Below are positions 23,261-35,035 of a stretch of DNA of 64,000 nucleotides, in pieces. The stretch covers positions 1 through 64,000 of the forward strand of contig NW_026729177.1 of NCBI RefSeq assembly GCF_030272615.1. Direction: 5' to 3'. Within the stretch, counting starts at the first letter, position 1; every line of letters starts with the position of its first letter. Source of the stretch: Cryptomeria japonica (lineage: Eukaryota > Streptophyta > Pinopsida > Cupressales > Cupressaceae). The position numbers and the translations under genes are program-made. Under the pieces are notes generated by a model. The model saw only the letters and a program-made list of their open reading frames with translations. It was not told the DNA's origin and did no database searches.

Positions 23261-24325
23261 GTTCTTCCTGTGGTGTATCAGATCTTCTTACCCATCTCAT
23301 TTCATGCTACTTTCTGATGTCTTCCACTTTTGCCTTGCCTTCTCATCTGCATTTCCATTAGGTGTCGGTGGGTTCTTACTTCTACAATATTTAGCAATAT
23401 GCCAAATCTTATTGCATGCATAATAGATAATATTATTTTTTTTTGAATTTCCTTGTTAACCCCTTGATTTCCTTGATTTCCTTTAGATCTGTGTTGGTTA
23501 GCCATATGTCCAAATCTACTACATGCATGACATCTTACATTTCCAAGACCGGTGAATGATGCATTGTTTTGATTATTCCTATTTCTACACTGACTAGCCA
23601 TATGACCATATTTATTGCAAATAAAGAATGTACCACTGAATTTGTCAGCATTAGGTTGTCTTACCGATGATTTTTGGTTCTGATTGTCATGTTTTTGCTT
23701 CTGTCTAGATGATTGATCTTGTTGTGCAATACCAGAGCTTTCTCCTTCTTCATAATGGCCAAGATCTCTTTTATCATTAGCATCTCTCTGATTCTTTAGC
23801 ATTTCATCAGGTTTGGTAGAGCTGGCTTTAAATTTGTTCTTGTACTCATTTGCAGTGACCAAATCATCCCTTGTGATTATAATATGCCTTTCAAGTTCCT
23901 ATTCATTATTTCAAGATTGGACCAATTCAAGTTTCGACATGTCATTCTCATGTGTCAGTCTATTGCATTCCTCATATCTATCCTTCAACGCTTGAGCTCA
24001 GTTTTCTTCATTTTTCTTTCTATCCTCAATCTCCTTGAACATTCTCATGGTTAGGGGTTGCATCTCATTCTTCAAGATAGTGTTCTCTTGAGTAAGTTTC
24101 TGACAATGATCCTTCATAGCATCTTCCTCATCATTGTTTTGATTTTACAATTGATCACAAAGTTCCTTTCTCTTAGCCTTGACAACTAAAATATTTCCTT
24201 GCAATGAAATGATGTGTTCTCTAGCTTGCTTTAGTTCATTTTTTAGTTTACTGTTCTCCATCTACTCATTATAAAGAGCAAGTCAAAGTTGCTATTGCAG
24301 AGTGATTTCCATTGATTCCAAATTC
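23261..24325 (-). pseudogene. gag: RE1 gag (coiled coil + zinc knuckles)
   Basis: On the minus strand a single phase opens about 50 bases inside the primer site and encodes an asparagine/glutamate/lysine-rich coiled coil interrupted by several stops (TAG, TGA and TAA). After KPDEMLKNQRD come three knuckles: FICNKYGHMASQC (first Cys lost), CHACSRFGHMANQH (last Cys lost) and, after a slip in a run of nine A (near 23434-23442), YACNKIWHIAKYC. The capsid-like N-terminus is absent, as in RE3. The end of the gene lies at 8030-8088, beyond RE2. Confidence 0.85.
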
Positions 24326-24366
24326 TGGATCTTCCTCAAGTGGTTAAACTTCTTTTGAGGAAGCAA

Positions 24367-24380
24367 GCACTGATACCAAT
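24367..24380 (-). promoter_or_regulatory. RE1 primer-binding site
   Basis: GCACTGATACCAAT on the plus strand, one mismatch from the iMet-type site of RE2, directly beside the first bases of the RE1 5' LTR. Confidence 0.92.
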
Positions 24381-24418
24381 TGTTGGAATCCAAGAACATT
24401 GAGAAGGGGGGTGAATCA
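24381..24418 (-). repeat. RE1 5' LTR, outer 38 bp
   Basis: Matches 3127 onward (TGTTGGAATCCAAGAACA, then G tract and GTGAATCA) and stops where RE4 begins. The rest of the LTR resumes at 38736. Confidence 0.93.
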
Positions 24419-25509
24419 TGTTAGGAACTAGAAGAACAAATGAGAGGGGAGGTGAATCAATTGCCAATAAATTATAACCCAAATACAAATTATTCCAACT
24501 TAAACTTAGTGCCAGTAAACCAAACTTAATGCCGGTAAAACAGATTAGCAGTTATATCAGTACCGGTGTAACTTAATGCATGAAATAGAAAGGAAAACAA
24601 CATACACAATACATGACACAAAGATTTTGATGTTGAAACCTTGTAAGGGGAAAAACCACAGTGGGAAACCTTACCCACAATCAGATGATACTATTGCAGA
24701 TAGTAAGTGTATACAAATGCGGTCTGCACATGCAGAAAGGCAAACTGCCTAAAGCTCACTTCTCAATCACAAAATAAGAGTCACACTGACTACAGTAGGA
24801 TGATTAAATCTTATAACAATGTACTGCTTCAAAGTAGCATTTGCAATGCTGGATTCACTACCGGTTTAAGCTTTGACAAACACCTTCATAACCTTCCTTT
24901 GCCTCTAGATAATGTTTGTGTGATTCACACTATGATCTGCTCATATGACCTTTAATATTCACACATACACTCATACCAATATCATGTTACATATATGATT
25001 ACATCTCTCAAATGAGATCTTACATTTATACAAAACCTAAGACCAAATGTTAAGGTCGACTCACTAAAGATATTACATTTTTAAAAATTATAAAATAAGT
25101 CTTGATACGATACAATATGTCGGCCTTAATGTATTTACACAATTTCTAAAATGTGTCATGCTGATCTAGAACATGATATCTTGTACCGATCCATAACCTA
25201 GACCTATTTGGTAGTAAAAGAAAATATGTCAACCCAATTAGACCAATAAGAAAAACACCATATCCAAACATCCAATCCATGTCTTGAAATGATCTCCAAA
25301 TGATAACAAGTCATTATTCCTATCGGTGAACATATATCGGTGACTGTGCATAAGCCACTAACCATGCCGGTGAATACAATGTACAAGTTCAACAATAAAC
25401 CAATATAACCAGAGTGCCAACTCAACAATGTAGACCTCCAGAAGGATAGGTGTTGACATCAATGACAAAACCAATGCAATACATGACGAAGTCATCCATA
25501 ATACCAACA
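24419..25509 (-). repeat. RE4 3' LTR
   Basis: 1091 bp, TGTTAGGAACTAG...TAATACCAACA. It contains GAGAGGGGAGGTGAATCA near the outer end and the shared block with AAAAACCACAGTGGG near 24650. Confidence 0.93.
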
Positions 25510-25790
25510 ATCTCCCCATTTGGCATTGATGGCAACACTAGATGGAAAAACATCTAAGTGCCAAATTAGAATGCCAAAACCAATAAACCAACAATCTCCC
25601 AAAATAGATCAATACTAGAAATAAAAACCAAAATTCATCCCTCCAAGAATATATGTCTCCCCAATCTTCAAAATACAACAAATTTTTTTCCATAGATATC
25701 TCTCCCCCTTTGATATCAAATACCAAAGCAGTTAAGAATCAATACATAACATAACATACAACTATCTGCTCCCCCTAAGAAGTAGCTCTC
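25510..25790 (-). promoter_or_regulatory. RE4 polypurine tracts
   Basis: GCCAAATGGGGAGAT (minus, 25510-25524) touches the LTR. Further tracts CAAAGGGGGAGAGA (near 25700-25713) and TTAGGGGGAGCAG (near 25767-25780) repeat the Sirevirus pattern. Confidence 0.85.
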
Positions 25791-25854
25791 CTCCATCAAA
25801 GCCAGAAAAACATTTCTCTATTAGTCCCTATTGGTTTGATGTCAACTTCAACAT

Positions 25855-28459
25855 CTAAGTCTCTGTCGGTGGGGAAATTACCCCAAGTTGCTCTCTGAGA
25901 TATTCAAAAGTTCCCTTAGGCAAAGGCTTTGTAAAGATATCTGTAATTTTCTCTTTAGTATTCACATAAACCAATCTGAATTCATTTGCTTCAACATTGT
26001 CTTTCAGAAAATTGTACTTCATAGAAACTTGTTTTGTCTTAGAGTGAAATACTAGATTCTTTGATATATCAATTGGTGTTGAATTATCATAGTAAATAAT
26101 TATTTGTTCTTTGCATTTTACCTTTATATCCTTCAACATTTGCTTAATCCATAATACCTAAGTATAATTAGTTGCGACAAAAACATATTTTGCTTTAGTT
26201 GTAGATAATGATGTACTCTGCTTTTTTTTAATCCATGAAATCAATCTTTTGCCAAGAAAGGATGCACCGCCAGTGGTACTCTTTCTGTCATCTACATCTC
26301 CTACCCAATTTGAATCTGTATATGCACATAACTCAAATTATCATTCTTAGGATACCATAAACCAAGATTTGTTGTGCCTTGTAGGTATCAAAAAATCCTT
26401 TTTACTATTGATTCATGATTTTCTTTAGGATTGCTTTGAAATCTTGAAACAATACATACTGCATTCATTATATAAGGTTTCGTTTGTGTTAAATAAAGTA
26501 AACCTCCAATCATAGATTTGTATCTTATCGTATTAATAGGAGCTGAATAATCTTTCAATGTCAATTTGTCAGTTGTAGTCATAGGAGTACTTATCGGTTT
26601 GGAGTTTTCCATACCAAATTTCTTCAAAAGTTCCTTCAAGTATTTTGTTTGACATATGAATATACCTTTATCTGTTTGTGAAATCTGCAAACCTAGAAAT
26701 TTTTTTATCTCTCCAATCATAGGCATTTCAAATTCTTCCTGCATCTTGTTAGCAAAGTCTTTACAAAATCCATCTTCACCTCCAAAAATGATATCATCCA
26801 CAAAAACTTCAATAACCAAAATGTCATCATTAGTGATTTTGTAATACAAGTTGTTGTCAACATTACCTTTAGTATATCCAAGCATCAAAAGATATTTGTC
26901 CAATCTAGCATACCAAGCTTTGGGAGCTTGTTTCAATCCATATAAAGCTTTCCCTAATCTGCAAACCATATCCTTATCATCTATCAATGAAAATCCATCA
27001 AGTTGTTCAATGTAAACTTCCTCTTCAAGATCACCATTCAAAAATGCACATTTTACATCCATCTGATATACTTTATAGTTCTTATGAGCTGCAAATGCAA
27101 GAAATAGTCTAATTGCCTCAATTCTAGCTACCAGTGCAAAGGTTTCATTATAATCAATTCCTTCTTTCTAAGAATAGCCTTTACAAACTATTCTTGCTTT
27201 GTTCCTGATTACCTCACCATCTTCATTTAGTTTATTCCTAAATACCTATTTAGTTCTAATTACATTTTTGTCTTTAGGCCAAGAAACTAATGTCCATGTG
27301 TTGTTCTTTTCAATCTGTTATAATTCATCTTCCATTTCTTTTATCCAATGTTCATCTTGACATGCTTCAAAAACAGATGCTAGTTCAACTTGAGAAATTA
27401 AACATACCTCTTCATTTTCCAATCTTCCTATTGTCATAACACCTTGATTTTTGTTTCCAATTATCGGATTTTTTGAATGATTCAATGTTACATACCTGGG
27501 TTTATTCACATGTTGTTTTTCTTCAGTCACAATTGAGTTTTTTGATGATGTCGATGTAACTGGATATACATTATGTACCGGTGTAATTTGTGTTGGCTCA
27601 TTTATGATAATTTCAACTGCTAGTTCAGAATCTAAAAACCTTGAATCTCCTTTAAAATGTTCATTGGTTTCACCTTTGATGTGAACTCTGTTGAAAATCT
27701 AAACCGTTGTATTCACTACTTCTCTCCAGTATACATGAGGCATATTTGCTTCCATTATCATGGTTCTTGATGCATCCAGAATAGTTCTATTCTTCCTTTC
27801 TACAACTCCATTCCGTTGAGGTGTTTGGGGTGTTGATAGTTGTCTTTTGATTCCATTCATTTCACAAATCAGATATCAAACATTTGATTTTCTTGTCAGT
27901 TTTATTCTCTACCATTGCTTTGTATAACTTTAATCTCCCAAAAGCTTTTGATTTCTCCCTGAGAAAAGTAACCCAACAAGTTCTAGAATAATCATCAATT
28001 ATTAGCATAAAATATCTATCTCCCTAAAGAATTCTTGTTCTTGCCGGACCACACAAATCAATATGAATTAAATCAAGAATATTAGTGGATTTCTCAAAAG
28101 TACTTTTAAATGTTGTTCTAACTTGCTTTCTCATTTGACATTCCTTACATACCGGATTATGAGGTTTCACAATCTTAGATAAATCCCTTACTACCTTAGT
28201 TGAACTAGTCTTTACAATTCAATCAAAATTCACATGATAGAGTCTCTTATGCCATAACCAACTTTCATCAATGTGAGAAATCAAACATGTCTTATCACTG
28301 GTATTCAAAATGAAAGATATTACCTTTAGTCTGATTACCAATTGCAATCTCCAATCCAATTTTGTTTATGATTTTGCATTTTCCATTCTTGAATTGTAAT
28401 TGAAATCCTTTTTCCACTAATTGACCAACACTAAAAAGATTATACTTCAAACCTTCTAA
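25855..28459 (-). pseudogene. pol: RE4 pol: integrase, reverse transcriptase, RNase H
   Basis: Downstream part of a Copia polyprotein. It opens with LEGLKYNLFSVGQL (GAG-pre-integrase, near 28450), followed by an integrase zinc finger (WHKRLYHVN, CxxC) and core (DLCGP, LIIDDYSR). The core is deleted or shifted around 27840-27880, where RTDxGGEF should be. RT is the best-preserved part: a 224-codon stretch (27062-26388) starts at [17 protein letters not shown], includes [10 protein letters not shown], and ends its active site with [11 protein letters not shown]. RNase H runs to EKITDIFTKPLPKG and REQLGVISPP at 25855. Stops are mainly TAG and TAA. Confidence 0.92.
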
Positions 28460-28464
28460 ATAAT

Positions 28465-29678
28465 TGTAGCGTCCTAAAATTGCGACACTTGCAATTTTGA
28501 CTGCATTTGGGTCTTCACGATGGCGATGCAACACGAAACCTGAATGGAGACCCCGAAACTTGTTCATGACATCAAAAACTGCATTTTTCAGCACCCTGGC
28601 CTGATCCTCCTTGCACCCTGCTGTCCCGGGAGGTGGGACCAGAGCGCCCAGCACCCTGGTCCTTCAGGACTAGGGTGCCCAGCGCCCTGGTCCCTGGCCC
28701 TATTTTTGGGCCCGGTCTCTTTTGGGTCTCAGGTCTTTATGTTTGCAAATTGGAAAATAATGTTTCCTTGTCGGCCCAAGGTCGGAAAAATCAGTCTATC
28801 AGCCCTAATTCACAAGTATATAAACTACATTTCCTCTCCCATTTTGAAAAAGGAAAAAAAATACATAGCGGAAGCGATATTCAAACATTCAAGCATTCAA
28901 GCATTCCTTCAAGCAATTGATCATTCTAAGTCTCCATTCAAGGCTAAGTGTTGCATTCAAGACAAGGATTCAACCATTGAAGAGGAGATCACATACAACT
29001 TACAACATACAACAACATTACACCTTCTCATGTAAGAATACAAACATTCTTACAACAAGGTATCAGTACTTGTTTACATTACAAACATTTACATTTACAA
29101 CATTCTCATTTCTTGGTTAATTCCAAAACTGGGGTTTGACCTAAGGGCAAACCCCTAATCCCTAACCCGCCAATCATCTTCACTTTTCTGTGTGTAGGTT
29201 GTAGGTACGCGGCTGAAATTGCAGATCTGGAATCCTTATACAGAGATGAACAGATCCCCCTTCGTTTCGCGGATTTTTCGGAGGACCGTGTGCACGCTGG
29301 GTGCCATTGTCCCATCAACTTTCGCTCAAATTTGCAGGACAGTTGCATCTCGACATTTTACTACTAATTCCAAGTCCGCAGCTTCATCCTATATCCCTAT
29401 CTCTGTTTACAAGTGAATCTTTCTCGCTTTTCATGCATTCCTAGTTCAATCCTTCTATCTACATTCTTTACAAAAGAGGGTAGCCTTGCTATCTTAACCC
29501 TTGAAACTCATTTAGAATCCAATCTTGCATTGTGTGGGATTGGATCTTGTGAGTTTCAACCCCTCTTATTAATGTAAAGTCTCCCCTAAGTGAAAACCGT
29601 CAATCCTAGTGACCTCCCTTCTCTCTCCTTGGAGTTGGAGAGGGGAGAGCAACTAGGGTTCAATTTTTCCGCTTTACA
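28465..29678 (+). repeat. RE5 5' LTR
   Basis: Contains a GC-rich block (28570-28740) with repeated AGCACCCTGGTCC / AGCGCCCTGGTCC units, a TATA box TATATAA at 28817-28823, repeated TTCAAGCATTCAAGC, and a GGACCGTGTGCACGC motif near 29283. The TATA box marks the likely start of the element's transcript. Confidence 0.95.
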
Positions 29679-29681
29679 TTT

Positions 29682-29700
29682 TGGTGAACCCGACGTGAAC
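29682..29700 (+). promoter_or_regulatory. RE5 primer-binding site
   Basis: TGGTGAACCCGACGTGAAC starts three bases after the LTR and opens with the obligatory TGG. I cannot assign the tRNA with confidence; it is not the iMet site used by RE1-RE4. Confidence 0.75.
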
Positions 29701-30858
29701 ATCCTTTCTGATTATTCATGGCTAGATCTGAAAATTGGATGCCTTGATTACATTTCCATGTTTGATCTTTTGCAAATTTTAGAGGTTAATTGCATAAAAA
29801 CCCTAAATTTTCTTTTTAGTAATTGAGCTTGTGAAATGTTTAATTGTTAATGCTTGTTTCAGATCTGCCCTTCTATTACAAATTATCAATTCATATCTGT
29901 GCTTTAATTTTGAAAATTAAGTGGTTAAGTGTCAAAACCCTAATTTTTAAAACCCTCTTGATTCAACCTTTGACCGACAATTTCACTGATCAAAACATTT
30001 CCAAATCAGCTGTAACTTTGGATTTCGCAACAAAATCATAATATCTTTCATCCCTAAAAATTTGGAAAAAAGTTGCGAGGACCGTGTGCACCCCGAGCGC
30101 CACGGTCCTCGACATTTTTTTCAAAATTTCGGGAGTTAGATCTTACTGTATTTTTCTGCTAAAATCCAGAATTTTGGCTGATTTTATCAATTATAACACT
30201 TTCAAAATTAAAGTCAAAGTTGGTCTAGTGATTGCTTGGATTAAGGCTTCTAATCATTCAAAAAATTGTTGAAATTGAAATTTTGTGTCAAAATTGTGTT
30301 CTTACTGTCCTAAATCTGAAAAGTGTGTTGGCATTTATTCGAAATTTCAGTGCTTTATTCAAATTCTTGCAATTTGTGACTTTTGAAATTGAGTGTTTAA
30401 TTACAACAACTTTGATTTCCGCTTTCAAAATTGAATTTTGCATGAAATTGAGTCAACTTTTAAATTTCAAAGCTTGCATTGCTCTTAGTATTCCCTCTAA
30501 AATCATAAAATTCAAAATTTCAGTTTCCCTCTCTTTTTCAAAATTCAAATTTTGCATTTTTCAACAATCTTGGTAGGGTTCAATTTTGAGATTGCAACTT
30601 TAATTTGGCCTATCCACAGATCATAAAATCACTCAATTTTTTCAGATTAGCTTTTAAATCATCATAACTTTCATCCCTGAAAATTTTGAAAAAAGTTGCG
30701 AGGACCGTGTGCACTCCAAGCACCACGGTCCCTAACATTTTTTCTGAAATTTCGGGAGATTGTCATGATTGCATTTCACAGCTTAAATCTAGGAGATTGG
30801 CTGATCTTATTGAAATTTGCTACCTCTAAATTCAAAATCTTCTCTCCCTCTCTAGTGC
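29701..30858 (+). other. RE5 leader with duplicated hairpin module
   Basis: Long AT-rich leader without a gene. A module of about 70 bp occurs twice (30065-30134 and 30688-30757): AAAAAAGTTGCGAGGACCGTG, a short loop, CACGGTCC, then a T run and TTTCGGGAG. In the first copy CGAGGACCGTG (30076-30086) pairs perfectly with CACGGTCCTCG (30101-30111); in the second, 8 bp pair. It may act in packaging or dimerisation; this is inference. Confidence 0.7.
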
Positions 30859-33800
30859 ATGAGTTTTACAACAATAAGCCCTACTTACACTATTCCCGTT
30901 AGACGAAGCCGTAGAATTAAGTCTTTCCGAGGTTTAATTACCGAGGAGATGGAACCTAACTTGAATAGGCTTTTTAACGAGGACACAGGTAATTCCTCTA
31001 ATCCTCCTAATGATGAAGAAGCTCTCCATGAGGTTTCTGTAGAACAACTTTCAAAATTGGATAACCAATTTGATGATTTTCAGCAATGGATGTCTCAAGA
31101 GTATCCCGATAGTCAAGCTCTTTCATTAATTGAGGGTCTAAAACGTATGGTTCGAAGTGATAAGAATGGAATTGATATTTTGCATGGTATTGCACACATT
31201 GTGGATTCAAATGTGATGCCTATGAAGAGTTGTGCCGAAACTTTAGGTTATACACAACCTCTTACTCAAGTCAATCATTCTATTCCGTTGACAACTTCTA
31301 TTGCTAGCATACCTACCTTTACATCAAACATAATGACTACTTCTATACAAGATATTCCTCCTATGATCAACAGTCATGGGAGCAATCCCTCTTCTTCAAT
31401 TAACCCTCTGCCTTCATTCAATTCGACTTCTTCATTCATTCCTTCAATAAGTGTTCCTATTATATCTCCACAAATGAACATGACGCAAGGGGGCAATTCA
31501 TTCAACCATTCCATTCCTCCTTGTAGTGCTCCTCTTTTCCAATCATCTCCTATGACTAACTATCATAGTGTCCCGCCACCTTACTCTCAATCAATACCTT
31601 CTTTCAATAACATAATACCTCCATCACAATCTAACACGTCTAATATGAACTCTTCGACTGAAGCGACCATTAACAATCTTGCACAAACTCTCTCTTCTTT
31701 ACAGGAACAAATTGCTTCTATGAATCAATCTAAGTTTAGTGTGCCCACATTTGATGTTGCGAGCCCACTTTCTCTTGACATTGTTTGAGCTATCCCTCCT
31801 AAACATGTTGAAATCCCGCATTTGGAGCTTTATAATGGGAAAGGTGATCCTCTAACACATGTTAAGACTTTTCAAACAATATGTACCGATTTTGCTTATG
31901 ACCAAAGGTTGCTTGCAAAACTGTTTACTAGGACATTAAGAGATAAAGCCCTACAATGGTATTGCTCATTGCCTTCTTATTATATTACTTCTTTCGAACA
32001 ACTTGCAAATGCTTTCATTCAACAATTTCAAAACAATATAAGTCCTAAAGTTACTTTGATTGATTTAATGCATTGTAAACAAGGTGTTAAAGAAAAAGTG
32101 ACTGATTTCATTGGTAGATATAAGCATTTGTATGCTCAAATTTCTTTTCCAGTGCCTGACAATGATATTCAAAGAATCTTTATTTCTAATTTACAAAAAG
32201 ATATTCGAGACAAACTTTTGTTTTCTGAGTTTACTTCTTTCCAACAATTGTTTGCAACTCTTCACAATTATCAACTGACTGTGAGTCAAATGGAACAAGC
32301 AAATCCTATGGCTCTGAGTGATAAGGGTGACAGTAGTCAACAACCATTTGGAGAGTTTAAACCGAATAGAGAGTCCATTAAATTCAATGAAAACATCATC
32401 AACAACAATGTGAATGCAACATCAGGTGTGCCTCCTATTTCTAAGTTTTTCAAGAAAGAAAGAAAGTTTACTCCTTTGAATGAATCATTGCATAGTATTA
32501 TGAATAAGTTATTGGAACAAAATGTGCTCTTTCTCCCTCCTATAAGGCAAATAGATCCTGCAAAGATTAATTCACCCTATTTTGATAACAAATCTTTTTG
32601 TCAATTTCATCGTCAACCTAGGCATGATACTGAAAAATGTTTTGCTATAAAGGGTAAAATTCAAGATTTGATTGATAATAATACTATCTCTGTTTCTGGA
32701 GTGAATTATAAAGGCAACACATCTGTAGCTCCTCCTAACCAAAATCTTCAAATTTTTACTGATCCATTACCTTCTCATACCTCTAATGCGATCGATACTA
32801 ATGATTCCTCTGTCTCACCTGATGATCTTGTGTCTATGACTCTGAATGTGATTAACTTTGTAGAGCAGCAAGAAAACCCTAAAGAACCTTCCATCACATT
32901 TGATTCTAGTAAAACTATCAGGGCACTTGATGGTCCTTTATATATAGTTGCAAAAGTCAAGAATACACCTTGCCGTGGAGTGCTTATTGATCCTTCGTGC
33001 ATGGTTAATATCATTACTGAAGAATTTCTTTTTACTTTGCAATTGAATCAAGTGATTTATGACAAAACAGATGTGATTGTGAAATTATTTGATGCATTTT
33101 CTTCTCCTGCAATTGGTTCTATTACATTACCTATTGAAGTTCATAACAAATCCCTTGATGTGAACTTTTCTATCATTCCTTCATCCGAACAATTTCGTGT
33201 GAAGCTAGGCTATCCTTGGCTATCTTCCATGAAAGCTATTGCTTCTCCTATTCATAAGTGTTTGAAATTTCCCCATAATGGTGAAGTTGTTACTATCAAT
33301 CATAGTCTCTTTAAACCAGCTGAAAGCACTTCTAGCATTCCTATTGATTATTTCTGGCCTAAACAATTCCAATCTCTTCCACCGCGAAGTGACCATCTTT
33401 TCAACTCTTATCAAAAGTGGAAAACAGATATGATCCTATCTCTAAGTGAACCTAGAACACCCAAACTTGATATTCCTATCATTTTTGAGAAGGAAGTTCT
33501 TCCTTTGAAAGATAAAACTAATGTCTTTCCTCAAGAAGATTCCCAACCCATCCCTATGGATGTAACTATGTCTATGCCTAATAAAATTTCTAAAAGTAGG
33601 CCTATACCTCCTCGTCATGATGGACTTGGTCTCCTTCCTAAACCAAATATTCCTCCTTTATATGGAGCAGTTCCTCCTCCTTCCTTTTATAGAGAGAAGA
33701 GACCTTCCTCTTCTCCTATTATCCAGCCTAAGAGACCACAACCTAAACACCCAAGTGATAAGGATGAGAAAATTCCTCCTCCTCAATCTTCTCCACTTCC

Positions 33801-34290
33801 TACTAAGACTAGACGAAATCGTTCTGCACGTGAACGCCGACGAAAGCGTCATCTTAGGGCTCAGGCAGCTGATTCTCAAACTTTGCAATCTCCAAAAACA
33901 CCTTCAACAAGCATTATTCCAGTTTCTCCTCAACCAAGAATTGAGCCAAAATCTCCTAAACATAAGATGCATGATGGTCTTGATCCTGTGCGAGTTAAAG
34001 ATCCTATTTTTATAAATCTTGATGATGATATAGATGAAAATGTTACTTCTCTTGCTTCTGATAGTGAATATGAATTTGTTGATATTGATAACCATTTATC
34101 TAACGAATTTTCTAAAGCACTTATCCTAGCTCCTAGACAAGAACAATGTGGCTTGGAACATGAACATAGCCCTTGTTTGGATCTTGTGATAGCTCCATCT
34201 GCTGTGTTGAATGTTCCTCCTCTAGCATGTTTCCTGCCTTCCCGAAACATTGATCAGCAAGATCGGGGGGTAGATGACGTGCTAGACTAG
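30859..34290 (+). pseudogene. gag: RE5 gag-protease, one internal stop
   Basis: One phase of 1143 codons from ATG 30859 to TAG, with a single TGA at 31786-31788 (likely CGA to TGA). Residues 1-310: asparagine/serine/proline-rich, with IPPxxS repeats. Residues about 325-480: a Retrotrans_gag domain (YNGKGDPLTHVKTFQ, DKALQWYCSLP). Near residue 590: a CxxH...H...C cluster (CQFHRQPRHDTEKC), the form seen in plant Gypsy gags. Residues about 690-800: a retropepsin-like fold with VLIDPSCMVNII where D-[ST/GG]-S is usual, so catalysis is doubtful. Near 980: an arginine-rich stretch (RRNRSARERRRKRHLR). The tail is acidic. No RT motif follows. It is the least decayed gene in the window. Confidence 0.88.
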
Positions 34291-35020
34291 TTTCATTAGC
34301 ATAGCAAACTCTCTCCTCCTCTCTTTTGTTACTTCTTCTATGTGTTATTCTCATTCTTCTATTTGTTGTCCTTAGTGTTGTCTACTTGAGGACGATGCAA
34401 AGCATTGAGATCTCTTTTGGTCTCTCTCATGTTGACTCAAAAGACACATGTGTTCCCTTCTTCTAGGTGACCTTCCTTGATTGGGGAATGAAGAACAATT
34501 ATGCATACATACATATGATATACATAAATTATCATACAGCATACTGACCCCGAGGAAAGCAAAGTCACCTCGTGCTTTGTGTTTTGTGTCTATTATCCTT
34601 GGGTTTATCTCACACTTGGGGGCTAAATCCCTGCGATAACGTGCTCCTTTCCCTTCTCATTTCTTACGTGTATCACTACCTTAAAGCAATCACCCCCGTT
34701 GAGGCATGTGCGATCGCTTTAACGTAGGGGGGCATACACCCCATCTATCCCTTCAGGAATACTTGAAAATTTCTTGGCAAACTTAGCTTTGCCTTGAAAA
34801 TTTTTGGTATTTCTCTTGCATGACTCATAGTGAGGGAACCTTACTACTGACAGTCATGGTTCTCCCTCGTGATCTTCCCTTTTACTTTGTCAAATGAAGT
34901 TGTAAGATCCTTAGTCCACTAGGGGCTTGGTGTGTCTTGCCTCCTTGACGTGGTGAAAGTCTTTCAATGTTGTTTCCTTGTACTTTACCAGAAGTATGAG
35001 CGTACGCTTATACTCCCGCT
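34291..35020 (+). other. RE5 3' untranslated region
   Basis: No frame. It resembles the long 3' regions of plant non-autonomous Gypsy elements, with several short GGGGGCTAAA-like tracts (near 34617, 34726). Confidence 0.6.
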
Positions 35021-35035
35021 AAAGTGGGGGCTAAA
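35021..35035 (+). promoter_or_regulatory. RE5 polypurine tract
   Basis: AAAGTGGGGGCTAAA directly before the 3' LTR. A related CTTGGGGGCTAAA at about 34613-34625 may be an earlier tract. Confidence 0.85.
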
